A DNA stretch of 64,000 nt from Gracilariopsis chorda (taxonomy: Eukaryota > Rhodophyta > Florideophyceae > Gracilariales > Gracilariaceae), in assembly GCA_003194525.1 (NCBI GenBank), contig NBIV01000002.1, forward strand, positions 806,001 through 870,000, read 5' to 3'. Every line of letters starts with the position of its first letter. Position 1 is the stretch's first letter. Positions 9,763 to 19,745 of this stretch are shown piece after piece. Both the position numbers and the translations under genes were made by a program. A model generated the notes under the pieces. That model worked only from the letters and a program-made list of their open reading frames with translations, was not told the DNA's origin and did not search any database.

Positions 9763-10341
9763 ATGCTATTCATATTGCCCCGCCCTCCGTCTTTCCTTCG
9801 CTGCAATCCAATTGCAATCAGTCCAACCAGAACATGCCGTTCGCGTTTCGTTTCGTGCGCCAAGGGGCCGCTTTCGGAGGCCGCTGTGGTAACTCAGCTT
9901 AAAGCAGCGGCCTCTATCGCCATACCCCCAAATCTGCAAATCCAATCCATGCGCATCAACGCACGCACCGTCGAAGTTGTCATAACAACTGCTCATGACG
10001 ACCAGACTCCATCGGTGGAAGACTGTGCCCTGGTCAGCAGACGTGTCGGCGATATCATTGAGCATGCCAGTTATCTGGGAGATGTGTCCTACTCTCTCAA
10101 CGTTTCCACACCCGGCACCTCTGATCTCATCGAAACACCAAAACAACTCCAAGCCTTCAGGGGCTTTCCTGTACGGCTTACTACACGTCAACCTATTAAG
10201 GGCAAGACTGAGTTCTTTGGCTCCCTAGGCAAGTGCACTGAGTCCGGCACGCAACTCATCGTCAAGGGTCGACTGCTCAATTTTGAAGCCCACGATGTTA
10301 TCGAACTTCGCTTGTGCAAGGCCTCCGAACTCCCTTCATGA
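9763..10341 (+). CDS. RimP-like ribosome maturation factor, probably plastid-targeted
   Basis: 192 aa from the ATG at 9763; the frame is open from 9607, but that start would add a hydrophobic stretch and would run through the palindrome cluster. Residues ~1-35 are Ser/Arg/Pro-rich without acids, as in plastid transit peptides. The body then follows the RimP pattern: an N-terminal half with VEVVITTAHDDQTPSVEDC and VSRRVGDII, then YSLNVSTPGTSDLIETPKQL (bacterial RimP has YxLEVSSPGxDRPLxxP), then a C-terminal SH3-like half with FPVRLTT, FFGSLGK and LLNFEAHDVIELRL. RimP binds the 30S subunit and helps its late assembly, so the algal protein probably acts on plastid ribosomes. Targeting is inferred from composition. 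Confidence 0.8.
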   Translation: MLFILPRPPSFLRCNPIAISPTRTCRSRFVSCAKGPLSEAAVVTQLKAAASIAIPPNLQIQSMRINARTVEVVITTAHDDQTPSVEDCALVSRRVGDIIEHASYLGDVSYSLNVSTPGTSDLIETPKQLQAFRGFPVRLTTRQPIKGKTEFFGSLGKCTESGTQLIVKGRLLNFEAHDVIELRLCKASELPS

Positions 10342-11486
10342 TATTCCGTGAGCTTGGCAAACATTACTTTCTGCTAATAGTGCAATGAAATGCATCCCAT
10401 TCTGGTACGTACGTACTATCTCATGTGTTCACTTCACGGCAACGTTCGTCACATTGTGGGCAATCTTATCCATGAACACATGTCTTTCTTACCACATAAT
10501 GCAAGAAAAGCTACAAACAATACTCCGACATCGAGCAACGTACCGACGTTGTCCGTACTAGGAAACAGTTGTGGATACCCGTTTGTTCGAATCCAGGCAT
10601 GATGTGATAGAGTTGTGTTGTGAATGCTTTGCGCACACCATTTGTCCAAAAGCCGTATCTTCGAGCGTTCCCCTTTAAAATCCCTAATGCACATCCATCC
10701 CGATCGACGGAGTCAGACGAACCTTGCGTTCAACGGCTGCACGGAAAAGTTGGTCCGTCTTATGCCATTGAATTTCCCACTATTTGAACACGAATATATG
10801 GCTCTTGTGACTCCCACTTCTGAGGTGAGCTCACAATAGGAGAAGATGTAAACATATGTCGTAAGTTCAACTTGCTCTTTAACCGAAAACACTTGATCAA
10901 AGACTATCAATGAGCGCGTTATCCACTTCTAAGATGTCTTCCGCCGTCAGGGTGACTTCTTTTTGGAATCTCCAGACTAGGCCTCTGAACTCGACACGCA
11001 TGCAGCTGACTGAAAGGTGTACCTGACCCGGGAGGGACTCCGGAACACTCGAGAGGGACCTAAGGTCAGGTCCCGCGGGGCGTTTGTCTCAGTCTCTATA
11101 CCGCTCCCAAGTTCTCCACGGTCCTGTGTGAGTGCAATGCAGAACTTTGGAAGAACCCACACACATTCAGCAGAATGGCGTCATACCCAAGATACTTCTC
11201 GCTGTGAGGGTCAGGTTACCGGTTTCGCTTCGTATATGTCACGCTTTTTGTTGAGCATTGCAGATCGTGTTTGCTGGTAGAACTCAACAGTCACATGTAA
11301 TGACTGCTAGTTCAACAATTAGTTAACAACCAATGGTCGCCAAGCACACTCAACGTGCGATTTAGAAGCGATAGAGCAAAGGCAGAGATATTGTGCCCAT
11401 TGTACTTTTCCTCCTTGTATCATTCTCTTTCGTAGAGCTCGACAGTTTAAATTGTTTAGGCTGACAGACCTACGTCGAGTCGAGCA
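10342..11486. other. Gene-poor stretch
   Basis: About 1.1 kb after the RimP-like gene. Several overlapping short ORFs occur on both strands with no recognised domain. The GTTCGAATCC string near 10574 looks like a tRNA T-arm, but its flanks do not pair. No gene is supported. Confidence 0.4.
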
Positions 11487-12315
11487 GTGGAGCAGGAGAC
11501 AGATCAGTCAGCCATCAAAACCGTTAGGCAAAGGATCGTTTCAAACATTGAAGCACCGCGGTTGCAGGGAGCTAAAGAGTTACGATCCGGCACTTTGCCG
11601 ATTTCAAGAAACGACGGGAGTTTTGTGAAAGGCAGGTCGCGGAGAAAAACGAGAGCTAGTGGAAGCATTACGCCCACCTCGTACAAAGCGTCAATTGATA
11701 ACTCGTTGGAAATTATTCTGACGTCAGAGTGGGTGAAGGCTGCAGACATCTCGGAAATCGCAGAAAAGCAGCTCAAACAGTGCATACAAACAAAGGCAAG
11801 TTCACACCAGATGGTACGATGTAACTTCGAATTACATAATCCGCCAAGTTAAAAAGGATATCAATCTCAAGGACGCTGAAGACCTTGTGTGGGCTTTACA
11901 CCACAAATGCTTTACGGTGCTTGAAGCAGTCGGTATGCAGGATCTGCCGTTCTACAAGCCACACATTTCCATCGAGCGCATAAAGTGACCTGTTTCCCAG
12001 ACAGAATGACGAACACAAGTAGGTGGCGCTTAGACGATGGCTTTGAGAAAAAGGACTTGGGAGTGTTCATGCGTGAACTAGCCACTCAGGCTGAAAATGT
12101 TCAGCTGGAACAGGAAGCAATGCCCAAGTCCTAGGATGAAGGCACGTGTGCCTCTTCATCAGGGCCTGGTGCTATGAGCGTGCGCCGCTGGCGTAGGAAA
12201 CAAGACCCCAAGCACAACAAGCACAAGAAAAAGCATGAGAAGCATGGAATCACCAATGCAGAACGTAAAACCTTCCCGAAATCCCACCACCACCACCCCG
12301 ATTACATTACGATGT
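11487..12315 (+). pseudogene. Broken coding remnant of unknown family
   Basis: Three consecutive plus-strand stretches look protein-coding although no single frame spans them: an ORF at 11487-11852 (121 aa, basic and Ser-rich), then in another frame ~11815-11987 a stretch including KKDINLKDAEDLVWALHHKC and ending YKPHISIERIK, then ~12008-12314 with MTNTSRWRLDDGFEKKD and a Lys/His-rich tail ending in a run of four His. Codon use is plausible in each, and the frame changes and an internal stop suggest a decayed gene or one with introns. I do not recognise the family. A degraded transposon gene is as likely as a host gene. Confidence 0.35.
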
Positions 12316-12934
12316 GACTTTGGGGTCTTACAGAACGGAGATTACGTCAGATAGGATCAACGAGCAGTATTTCCTTTTATCTAGGTTCCGAAAGTAGCAC
12401 CAATTCCATCAAATAGAACGAAGCGAAAGCTGGCGCCTTATATGTAGAGCAAGACTGAATGAGATTGAAGTGCGAGGAAAATGGAAGTCCAGAGTTCTGA
12501 GCTCTTCAAATAGAACAGAAAGCGGGTACCTATTGAGAAAAGAGGGGTGACGGTGATGTGAACCCAAACCATACCGCCGCGTGTTATCGTGACCTGGAAA
12601 ATGTCATCTGCGGCTGAAAGCGTCACACTCGTTAACATGTAGCGTTTTGAAAAGCAACCAAATCTACCACGGTCATTCATACTGGTCTGGAAGTCAGTTA
12701 TTTTCCACGTCTTCGATTGAGCTCCTGAGTATAAGTGACAGTTATCCTTTCTCGAAAGCGCCTACAATATTGTATTGTTGTGCTACTAGGAGCTTTGGTG
12801 ACATTAACCGAATCATCAGAACTTTGTTCTTCATGCTACAAGCTGCTGGCAATATCGAAGAGTTAAGAGATGTACTTGCTATTGCGGAACTTTATACGGA
12901 TAAACCAGTCAGCATAGGTAAACGACTAGGAAGA
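12316..12934. other. Unassigned stretch with an open frame
   Basis: A plus-strand frame runs from 12647 into the palindrome at 12935. Its part ~12720-12930 (ending LAIAELYTDKPVSIG) reads as plausible protein, but no domain is recognised and the frame is cut by the palindromic repeat. It may be a fragment of a decayed gene. Confidence 0.25.
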
Positions 12935-13052
12935 GGTTTCAGTGGGATGATGAAAGTGCAGGCGATCGTCTCCTACCTGCACATGCCTGCACATGCCTGC
13001 ACATGCCTGCACAGGAGATCATCTTCTGCACTTTCATCATTTCACTGAAACC
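12935..13052. repeat. 118-bp palindromic element with 10-bp tandem repeat core
   Basis: Two 40-bp inverted arms (12935-12974 and 13013-13052) match at 34 of 40 positions. The arms read GGTTTCAGTG...TCTCCT. Between them lies a tandem repeat of the 10-mer CTGCACATGC, about 3.7 units. The whole would fold into a long hairpin. It may be a miniature inverted-repeat element or a replication-derived palindrome. A GT-rich microsatellite follows directly. Confidence 0.65.
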
Positions 13053-13190
13053 ATGTGTGTGTGAGTGTGTGTGTGTAGGTTGCGGGCACGTGCCTCTAAT
13101 TCCAAGGCAACGGTATTCGCTTTCTACAAGTAGAAGGCCAATCATCTATTCGACGGCTAAATTCCCCTCTCTCTCTCTGTTTACGAACGA
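13043..13190 (+). repeat. Dispersed repeat, copy 1
   Basis: Starts with TGAAACCATG, a GT microsatellite, then GCACGTGCCTCTAATTCCAA and ends in a CT-rich tract. The same order of words occurs at 13692-13845. The two copies lie in the same orientation about 650 bp apart and are clearly diverged. Confidence 0.5.
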
Positions 13191-13691
13191 GTAACATCAA
13201 TTCTATGTTAGCCCGGGGGTTTGCTAAGGACCCCTACAACCTATAACGCGTTCTTCGTACGATAGCTATTAGCTACAACCCGGAGTCGTGCTACACACAC
13301 TGGGTTACTACTATACTAAGAATGCATTAGGTGTCTAGGCGTGTTCAACCGCAGAATCGTTTCGTTTCCGAGGACTGTTGCCTTCTTCATTCCACCATTT
13401 CATTCAACCTCTAGAGGTCCTCGGGTAAGGGGCACACCACGACAAGGCGATTCGCATGTACCACGTTGGCCGCCAAGTAAATTCCCCTAATAGACCCAAT
13501 CGCATCTCCATTTGGCTTCCTCATCCGGCGTAACTTTATAGTGTTTTATAGCCTTTTCGGAAGGTCGGCACACCTCGACGGGCGGAATTGCATGTGCTTT
13601 GAGGGGGACTCGCTATAGACTCCCTTGCAGTGGTCCCTCACCACATTTGGCATCGTAATTCCAGATGGGCTACGACAGCTTTGACCCCCCC

Positions 13692-13845
13692 TGGCTGAAA
13701 CCATGATATAGGTGTGTTTGTGTGTGTGTTTATATGAGCTCGTGTCTCTAATTCCAAGACTACGGTAGGGGTTACATTGAAAAGAACCCCTCTCTCTAGA
13801 TAAACCAACAGCTTTTCTGGCCATGTATGATATATGAATAACTTT
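13692..13845 (+). repeat. Dispersed repeat, copy 2
   Basis: Repeats the structure of copy 1: TGAAACCATG, GT-rich tract, CTCGTGTCTCTAATTCCAAG, ACGGTA, then CCCCTCTCTCT. The 13430-13530 and 13560-13660 intervals also share words such as ACACC-CGAC and GCATGT, so a larger old duplication is possible. Confidence 0.5.
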
Positions 13846-16360
13846 GAAAGAGAGGACGAACTATCTATGCGGGAAAACACCCACTGGAGAAGCTGCTGAA
13901 TTATTCTGCAGAGTAATCAGTGAAGACTTTGCCACTTCATGCTATGTGGCACCCATATCTAATATGCTTGCCTAACATGCCTGTTCAAGACTTAACCTTC
14001 AAGCGAGAAAGCATAATATACAAGGGCGTCGAGATATCACCACAGCTGTATGGTCCATGTTGGGGTTGGTACGCAATATCGAGTTGGCCTTCTCTATGGC
14101 TGCTTTTCACAGCCAAGTAAATAGACAAGTTCTCTTCGTCAGGGAAGCTGTAAACGCCAGCCCGCCTTTCCCTCCACTTCTCTGTTCTATGAAAATACGG
14201 GCCTTGTGCTCGTTCTGAAGAATTAGGTCATGATTTTGAGGTCTCAAGGGTGACGCCGAGGAGCAAAAGCTTCTATAGATCAAGAATATTATGGATAATA
14301 GTGTCCTCAATGGAACGAACGCTAACCCTTTAACCAACGCTTAGGTCTCACAAAAATATTTTGACAGTTTTCATCTGTTGTTGGATTAAACCAATAGGAC
14401 ACAGTTACCGCGCTTGAAGCGCCATTGAGCGTATAATAGGTCTGCAATTCGCGTTTTGAATTACTGTTTCAGGATACTGCAGTGTGTCTCTCATGTATAA
14501 AACAGATACAAATGCACATTTTCAAAAGACATATAGGCGTGAGTTTACTGGATGCTTTTGGATGCATTTCCAAAAATTTCAGGCCTTGTAAAGCTTCTTT
14601 CAGCCTTATATGCTCTTGAAGAGAGGGTAGAACAAATCTCTTTAACGAAGAACAACTTTACATTTTTTGAGCACTGTCTCAATGACATTGGTCCCTGTTC
14701 ATTAGTCCGAAAAGGAGAGATAGCATTATTGAGTTCTGTAACAGGACAGTGGAATAATATAGATATCTATGTACGAGTTACTACATGTGTGTGTGGAGGT
14801 TGCGAGCGCAAAAAAGAGGATTTGTTAGATGGCAGGCATCTGGGTGGCAGTGTTTGCTTGACAAAGGTGGTCGATACAATCCTTTACACTATGGCACTTA
14901 ATCTCACAGAGTTTGTATGAAGATTTATCTGGGTGGGCATCTTCAGCACCGTAACAAGCAAGGCTAGATCCTGTTACAACTATTTACATTCCAGCACCTT
15001 TGGTAGACTGCAGTGAAGCTTCTGATGTAGGAAGTAAGGGTTAGCCCGGAGAAGCCGATTGTTTAGCTGCCTAAATTATCTCTATGCAGCGATCTATCAA
15101 AAATGTTTAAAAAGATCTGAATCAGTACTGAGTGTAGATTGTTGCGTTTGAAGCAATGAACCCAACACGCAAGAACGCAGGCTGATTCTTGTACGGAAAA
15201 TAATAACAGCAATGAAGTAGCGGAAAAATGGACAAGGAATAGATTGGTTGTTCATACGCGGGCTATAATGATGTATAAGGGTAAAAGGGAGATTGGCAAC
15301 CCGATCGCCAATTTATCCCAGACACTAAATCATCTATTAGTTTCATAAAGTGAAACTTCTAGCGAATCGTTCGCGATGCCTAGTCGGAGACCGCGCGCTA
15401 TTACGATCCGACTACGAACAGAACGTTCAAGCACCACGTATAAACTCCATGGGTGCATACGTCTGACATCAGTTATTCTTGGAAGTGGAATCGGCAGTCT
15501 AGTCGGATACATCCTTTTCAGGGAGCCTGAGAGGCGAGTACCGCTGTGAGAGAGGCTAGATCTATAAAGGAACATACCAGCCAGAACGTTTGCTACTGGA
15601 CTGCTTGTCTGGTTGATCAAAGAGGTACTTTATCGAGTTACAGGGGAATCTCCACACAAAGATATACAACGAGGTTCATGCTTCAACAGCCCAAGGACTG
15701 CAGTTTCATAACATATTACGCGTGTTAGTATAATTGTCATATTTGGTAACAGCATGCGCTGTCATGCATCACACGTTGTTCATAAACACTAGCACGGGGA
15801 CAACCGTTGGACGAAGTTCTTTGTGCATTAGCGAAGGGGTTGACATAGAAGGGTACAGGTACAAGTGCGGTTCGTCGAAACTTGAGAGGAATCAAATTCT
15901 GTGCTTCCTCGCCAGCACACAAGTTGTCTACGGCCGGTGAAAGTGTACTCGTTCAGCGGGGCATTCCGAAACAATTAAATGCAATTAAACTACCGAAACT
16001 TGAGCAGTTTCGAGTTCAAGAAATCCTGTCTCTTTCTATCAAAGTTCGTACTTTCACTTGCGAAAGGTCACGAACTGGCAAGGGCACAGCATACAGTCCG
16101 CTGTTTCTTTTGAAGCTGATCATCGTTCGAACTGAAACTACGAGGGTAGTAATTTAGCTTCTTTGTCCTTGGAAATTCAAAAAGCATGTCACCGCCTTGG
16201 GACGCAGGGCAATTCTCTAATATTGCGTATGTAGAACCGCCTTATACTTGTTACATCTGGTCCCAAACACCAACAATACCATTCCTTGCTTCGCCTAGCA
16301 ATCACCTAGACAACCTTCTGAGAAGTAAACTCTTCCAGAATCAGTATCCCAACTGCGCAT
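13846..16360. other. Gene-poor stretch
   Basis: About 2.5 kb. The longest plus-strand frame is 14552-14920 (122 aa), with a plausible helical start (LLDAFPKISGLVKLLSALYA) but no recognised domain; other ORFs (15330-15620 minus, 15882-16157 plus) are equally unassigned. Composition is AT-richer than in the host gene clusters. It may hold decayed transposon sequence. Confidence 0.35.
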
Positions 16361-17506
16361 GTGTGCAGCATGAATCGCAAACGATCGTATCGGTCTACGT
16401 TCAAGGATTTTCCCCGACTGCGAAACGTGATGTCCAGGACCGAACCGGTGACTACTACCAGAACCTGTGCAATTTGCTTCACCGCTGCTTCTCAACAAAA
16501 GCTACGCTACGACTGTGCCGCGTGTCAGAATACAATCTGCAATGAGTGCCTTCGTCGGTATGCGCAGTGTGCTGTCTTAGATCGTGAAATGTTGCCGCTC
16601 CGTTGTCCGGGTGAAAAGTGTGATTCCCCTTTTCCTCATAGACATTTGATCAATGTTTTGAGCGCGAAACAATATGGAGTGATTACGAAGCCGCCGACCA
16701 CTAGAAGTCAACAAGGATACATCCCCATATCACCTGAAGATTTGCACAACTTTCAAGAGTTAATGAAGCTTGCGACGAAAAACGGATGGCAGCACTGCCC
16801 GAGATGTAATGCTCTTGTGGCTAAAGATGGTGGCTGTTCTATAATATATTGTCGATGTGGTCACTGTTTTAACTGGTGTTCTACGAAGTCAAATTTATCT
16901 GGAGAGAACTTCACATTCGGCACGGCAGCTTCCGCAAGTCAAATTCACCCTTGGTATGATCCATCGAGAAGTCATTTCAGTTCTCAAAGTTTCCCGACAG
17001 CACCACGTACAAACCCGCTGCCGAGTCGGAATCGAATTCCGTTAGTGCCTCGAAGCCTCCACAATTATCAGAACCATGCCCGGAATACGGCTCACTCGTC
17101 ACAGTTACCAATGGGACATGATGCAGCGCAGCAGCATCCCAATTTTCATCCAAGGTACCCTAAGCCTAAGGACAAGGGGAAAGAAAGTAACACTGCGCCC
17201 CCTTGTGCATCGTTTTCGAAACAATTAGTGTTAAAATCAAGTCTTGGAGAGTTTGCGAACCATTTTGCTCCAGGGAGAGCATCACCTTCTCATCATGCGA
17301 CGCATGTTGAACGAAAAAAGCCCAGAGAACATTCGTCGTCGAAAAGAGACTCCGGAACTGCAACCTCTAAACTTTCTTCACAGTCTCCCAAAAATGCAAG
17401 CCACACTATGACAACAAGATCAAAAGCAAAAAGTGCAATGAGAATTCTTAGACGGTCAGAAGTTCGGAAAGCATCGAAATCATCTGTTGATAAACCAAAT
17501 TCTTAA
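16361..17506 (+). CDS. RING1/RING2-type protein, RBR-like E3 ubiquitin ligase without visible IBR
   Basis: 381 aa. A RING1-like zinc domain spans residues ~36-87 with Cys36, 39, 52, 55, 60, 63, 82 and 87 (CAIC, CAAC, CNEC, RCPGEKC). A second zinc domain at ~146-173 reads HCPRCNALVAKDGGC, then YCRCGHCFNWC; the GGC with Cys159 matches the RING2 position that carries ubiquitin in RBR ligases. RBR proteins normally have a third zinc domain (IBR) between the two; here only ~60 residues separate them and they contain no Cys cluster. Residues ~180-381 are Ser/Pro/Lys-rich and probably disordered. It probably acts in ubiquitin transfer, but the target is unknown. The second domain could alternatively be an IBR. 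No intron is seen. Confidence 0.72.
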   Translation: MCSMNRKRSYRSTFKDFPRLRNVMSRTEPVTTTRTCAICFTAASQQKLRYDCAACQNTICNECLRRYAQCAVLDREMLPLRCPGEKCDSPFPHRHLINVLSAKQYGVITKPPTTRSQQGYIPISPEDLHNFQELMKLATKNGWQHCPRCNALVAKDGGCSIIYCRCGHCFNWCSTKSNLSGENFTFGTAASASQIHPWYDPSRSHFSSQSFPTAPRTNPLPSRNRIPLVPRSLHNYQNHARNTAHSSQLPMGHDAAQQHPNFHPRYPKPKDKGKESNTAPPCASFSKQLVLKSSLGEFANHFAPGRASPSHHATHVERKKPREHSSSKRDSGTATSKLSSQSPKNASHTMTTRSKAKSAMRILRRSEVRKASKSSVDKPNS

Positions 17507-17986
17507 AGATTGATCTGTCTAACTGGAAGGTATCTCTCAGGTCATGATGAATTCTGGTGTAAAAGAATGACAACTAAAAGAGTTGCTCCAAGACCCTTAA
17601 TTTGCAATTTGCAGCCCTGTACCATAAGGAAGGTGAAGCAAGTCTTATTCCTTTAGTTCCTGTCCAAAAGATATAAATTCCATCTTTGTTAAGGATTAGC
17701 ATACTGTTACTTTCTATCGTTTGCCAGATGGCGGTGGGCAGTCATATCTAATGTTTCAAGTGATAACTATAGAAGACATATCCGAAAATATCAGTGGACC
17801 CGGTCTTGTGATCTTTGTAAAGGTCAACAACACGGCGCAAACCAATCGTGTCAAGATGCTATCTGGCTCCTGGAACAAAAAGCTATTCTTCAGATCCCAC
17901 GTTTCTCAGCCAATCAAAACCGGTTAACAAACAGGTTGGCGTTTAAGATTTTAGCAGTACGGCTACCGCAGACGCCATTCCGGTGG
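17507..17986. other. 3' flank of the RING gene up to transposon insertion point
   Basis: 480 bp with one short plus ORF (17721-17927) of no known family. The last 11 bases, CATTCCGGTGG at 17976-17986, are the left target duplication of element A. Confidence 0.45.
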
Positions 17987-18225
17987 GCAAAGGGCTAAAC
18001 TACATGATGTAGATAGTGTAGGCGAGTCAGCGCGCATTTGCACCAATAAAAAGAGAGAGTCAACGAGCACGTGCCACGGCGAGCTGCACAAGTGCCCGTG
18101 CCACTTCAGATCTTACTGTAGTCAATAATACGCCCCTATTTTGGATTTCAACCAGTAGATCCGCAGAGTCAAAGCATTCCCTCTATCCATGCTCTCATCG
18201 GCCGCCAAGTCAGCATAACGTTAAT
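17987..18225 (+). repeat. Element A left terminal inverted repeat
   Basis: Matches the reverse complement of 30776-31015 with scattered single differences; shared landmarks include GGCGAGTCAGCGCGCATTT, CACGTGCCACGGCGAGCTG and CGGCCGCCAAGT. Confidence 0.88.
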
Positions 18226-18453
18226 GAGATGTAGATACAGTCGAGGTTACCGTGCGGCGTCGTCAGAATGTGTTGGAATGACAGATAAGTCAGGTACTAC
18301 ATCCTTCTTCGCATCTATGACGACCTTTCCAAAGGCTGCCGACTTTCTCTACGTCCTACTCTCCTTCCCTAACCGCTCTCGTGTATTGGTCTATTGCTTT
18401 GAGCAATAGAGCAACAAAAAAGCCTTTAAATGACGTAAAAATTCTCCCAGAAC

Positions 18454-18816
18454 TTGAAATATATGAAACCTTTACGTTTTTTTGGGAGAATCTTGAAAAG
18501 CGTAGGCAAATGCACATCAGCGATGGCATTGCGATTTCCAAAGTCTTTTTGCGGTTGTAAGGGACCATGTAGCAAGAATCCTGATCGAAGAAGGCAAAAA
18601 TACATCACCGGTTTCTTTGGTACACATGTCCAGACCTAACTCGGAAATGCGTAGCGATTTGATCTCAAAATCTGTGTTGAACATGGTACCTTCAGTTGGT
18701 GCGGCTTTTGTCTCATGTTCTATTGGAGTGATGCTGACAAGACTATCGAAGTCATTCAAAGGAAAGAAGGTAAACATACCGGAAGAGGATTTGGAAGTGT
18801 TCAAGAAGTGGTTCAG
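18454..18816 (+). pseudogene. Element A coding remnant, left of Gypsy-1
   Basis: Two overlapping plus frames: one has a Cys-rich stretch (FCGCKGPCSKNPDRRR), the next reads into ...IPEEDLEVFKKWF up to the Gypsy-1 border. The Cys-rich word recalls short C-x-C motifs seen in transposon proteins, but the family is not recognised. Together with the piece at 30175-30359 this is probably one gene of the DNA transposon interrupted by the insertion. Confidence 0.4.
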
Positions 18817-19636
18817 TGAAGTGCAACGCCCTCAGGGAGGGATTCTTGGTACTTGAATGCTTTCCCGATATTATCGGTTGTGTAGTGTGTATATGAACTA
18901 CGCCCCACAATGGTGGATATTGACACGTGGGACACGGTTTTGGGTCAATTGGCAGTTTGCCACAGTAGTGGATGTTGCCACGAGATGTGGAGTATTTTAG
19001 TTAATATTATTTATTATTTTCACACCCATTTCTGGGAAGCTAGTACTTAGTGCGACGGCGCACTGCCGTCGCACCAGTAAATCTTCCCCAACAAGGGACC
19101 CCAACCTGGGGAATTGGCTCTAGTTGTTACCGCTTGCGCGCGTGCTCTACTCCTCCTTGGAGGGAAACGCCGTAAACCACGGGACATCTAACCCCCTTGC
19201 ACATCTAAAGGGACCCATCACTGGGAGTATAATTGTTCCAATTGCATTGGTGTTTCGCCCTGTATAGGGATATTGTTACCGGTATCGCCGTTCGTCCCCG
19301 TCGCTCTCGCGACTCACTTCGTCCTCTCTTCCTCCTCTTCGCCCTTCCTTTTCCCCTTTTTAGGGTAGCACCTCCCGCTATCAGCGGCCCTCGTGTGCGC
19401 ATCCGCTCACACACCCCCACTCACGTGGAAACATACCTCTACTGAGGATCACACCCCGCTCACGCGGATACCGATTCTTCGCCTTCGCCTCCCTGCGCAA
19501 GTCGCGACAGGTGTCCCTGGTCTTACAAACCGGCTTCGCTCTGACACCTCCGGGAGGGTTCTACCCAACTGGGTTCATCTCGTGAGAGGAAGATCCCGAA
19601 CGTCTTTCGGTGTTTTTTCCCCTTTGGGGCATTGCA
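18817..19636 (+). repeat. Gypsy-1 5' LTR
   Basis: 820 bp, TG...CA ends. It contains a perfect 10-bp hairpin, GTGCGACGGC / GCCGTCGCAC (19050-19074), kept with little change in the other two LTR copies of this family in the window. Confidence 0.93.
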
Positions 19637-19644
19637 CCACAAAG

Positions 19645-19662
19645 TGGTCTCCCGACCTAGAA
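19645..19662 (+). other. Gypsy-1 primer-binding site
   Basis: TGGTCTCCCGACCTAGAA begins 8 bp after the LTR. It starts with TGG, the complement of a tRNA CCA end. The identical 18-mer occurs at the matching place in Gypsy-2. The primer tRNA species was not identified. Confidence 0.7.
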
Positions 19663-19745
19663 TCGGTTTTTGTTTTCCTTCTTACGAGGTTGTTTTTATT
19701 CACCGGAAGTTCCGTGATCGTTTCCCGTCGTAACGGTATTTTCTC

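Noticed and set aside
10565-10600. tRNA-like T-arm (GTTCGAATCC)
   Set aside because: The five bases on each side do not form a T-stem and no acceptor or anticodon arm could be fitted upstream.
12976-13013. CRISPR-like array
   Set aside because: The repeat unit is only 10 bp, directly tandem, with no spacers, inside a palindrome in eukaryotic DNA.
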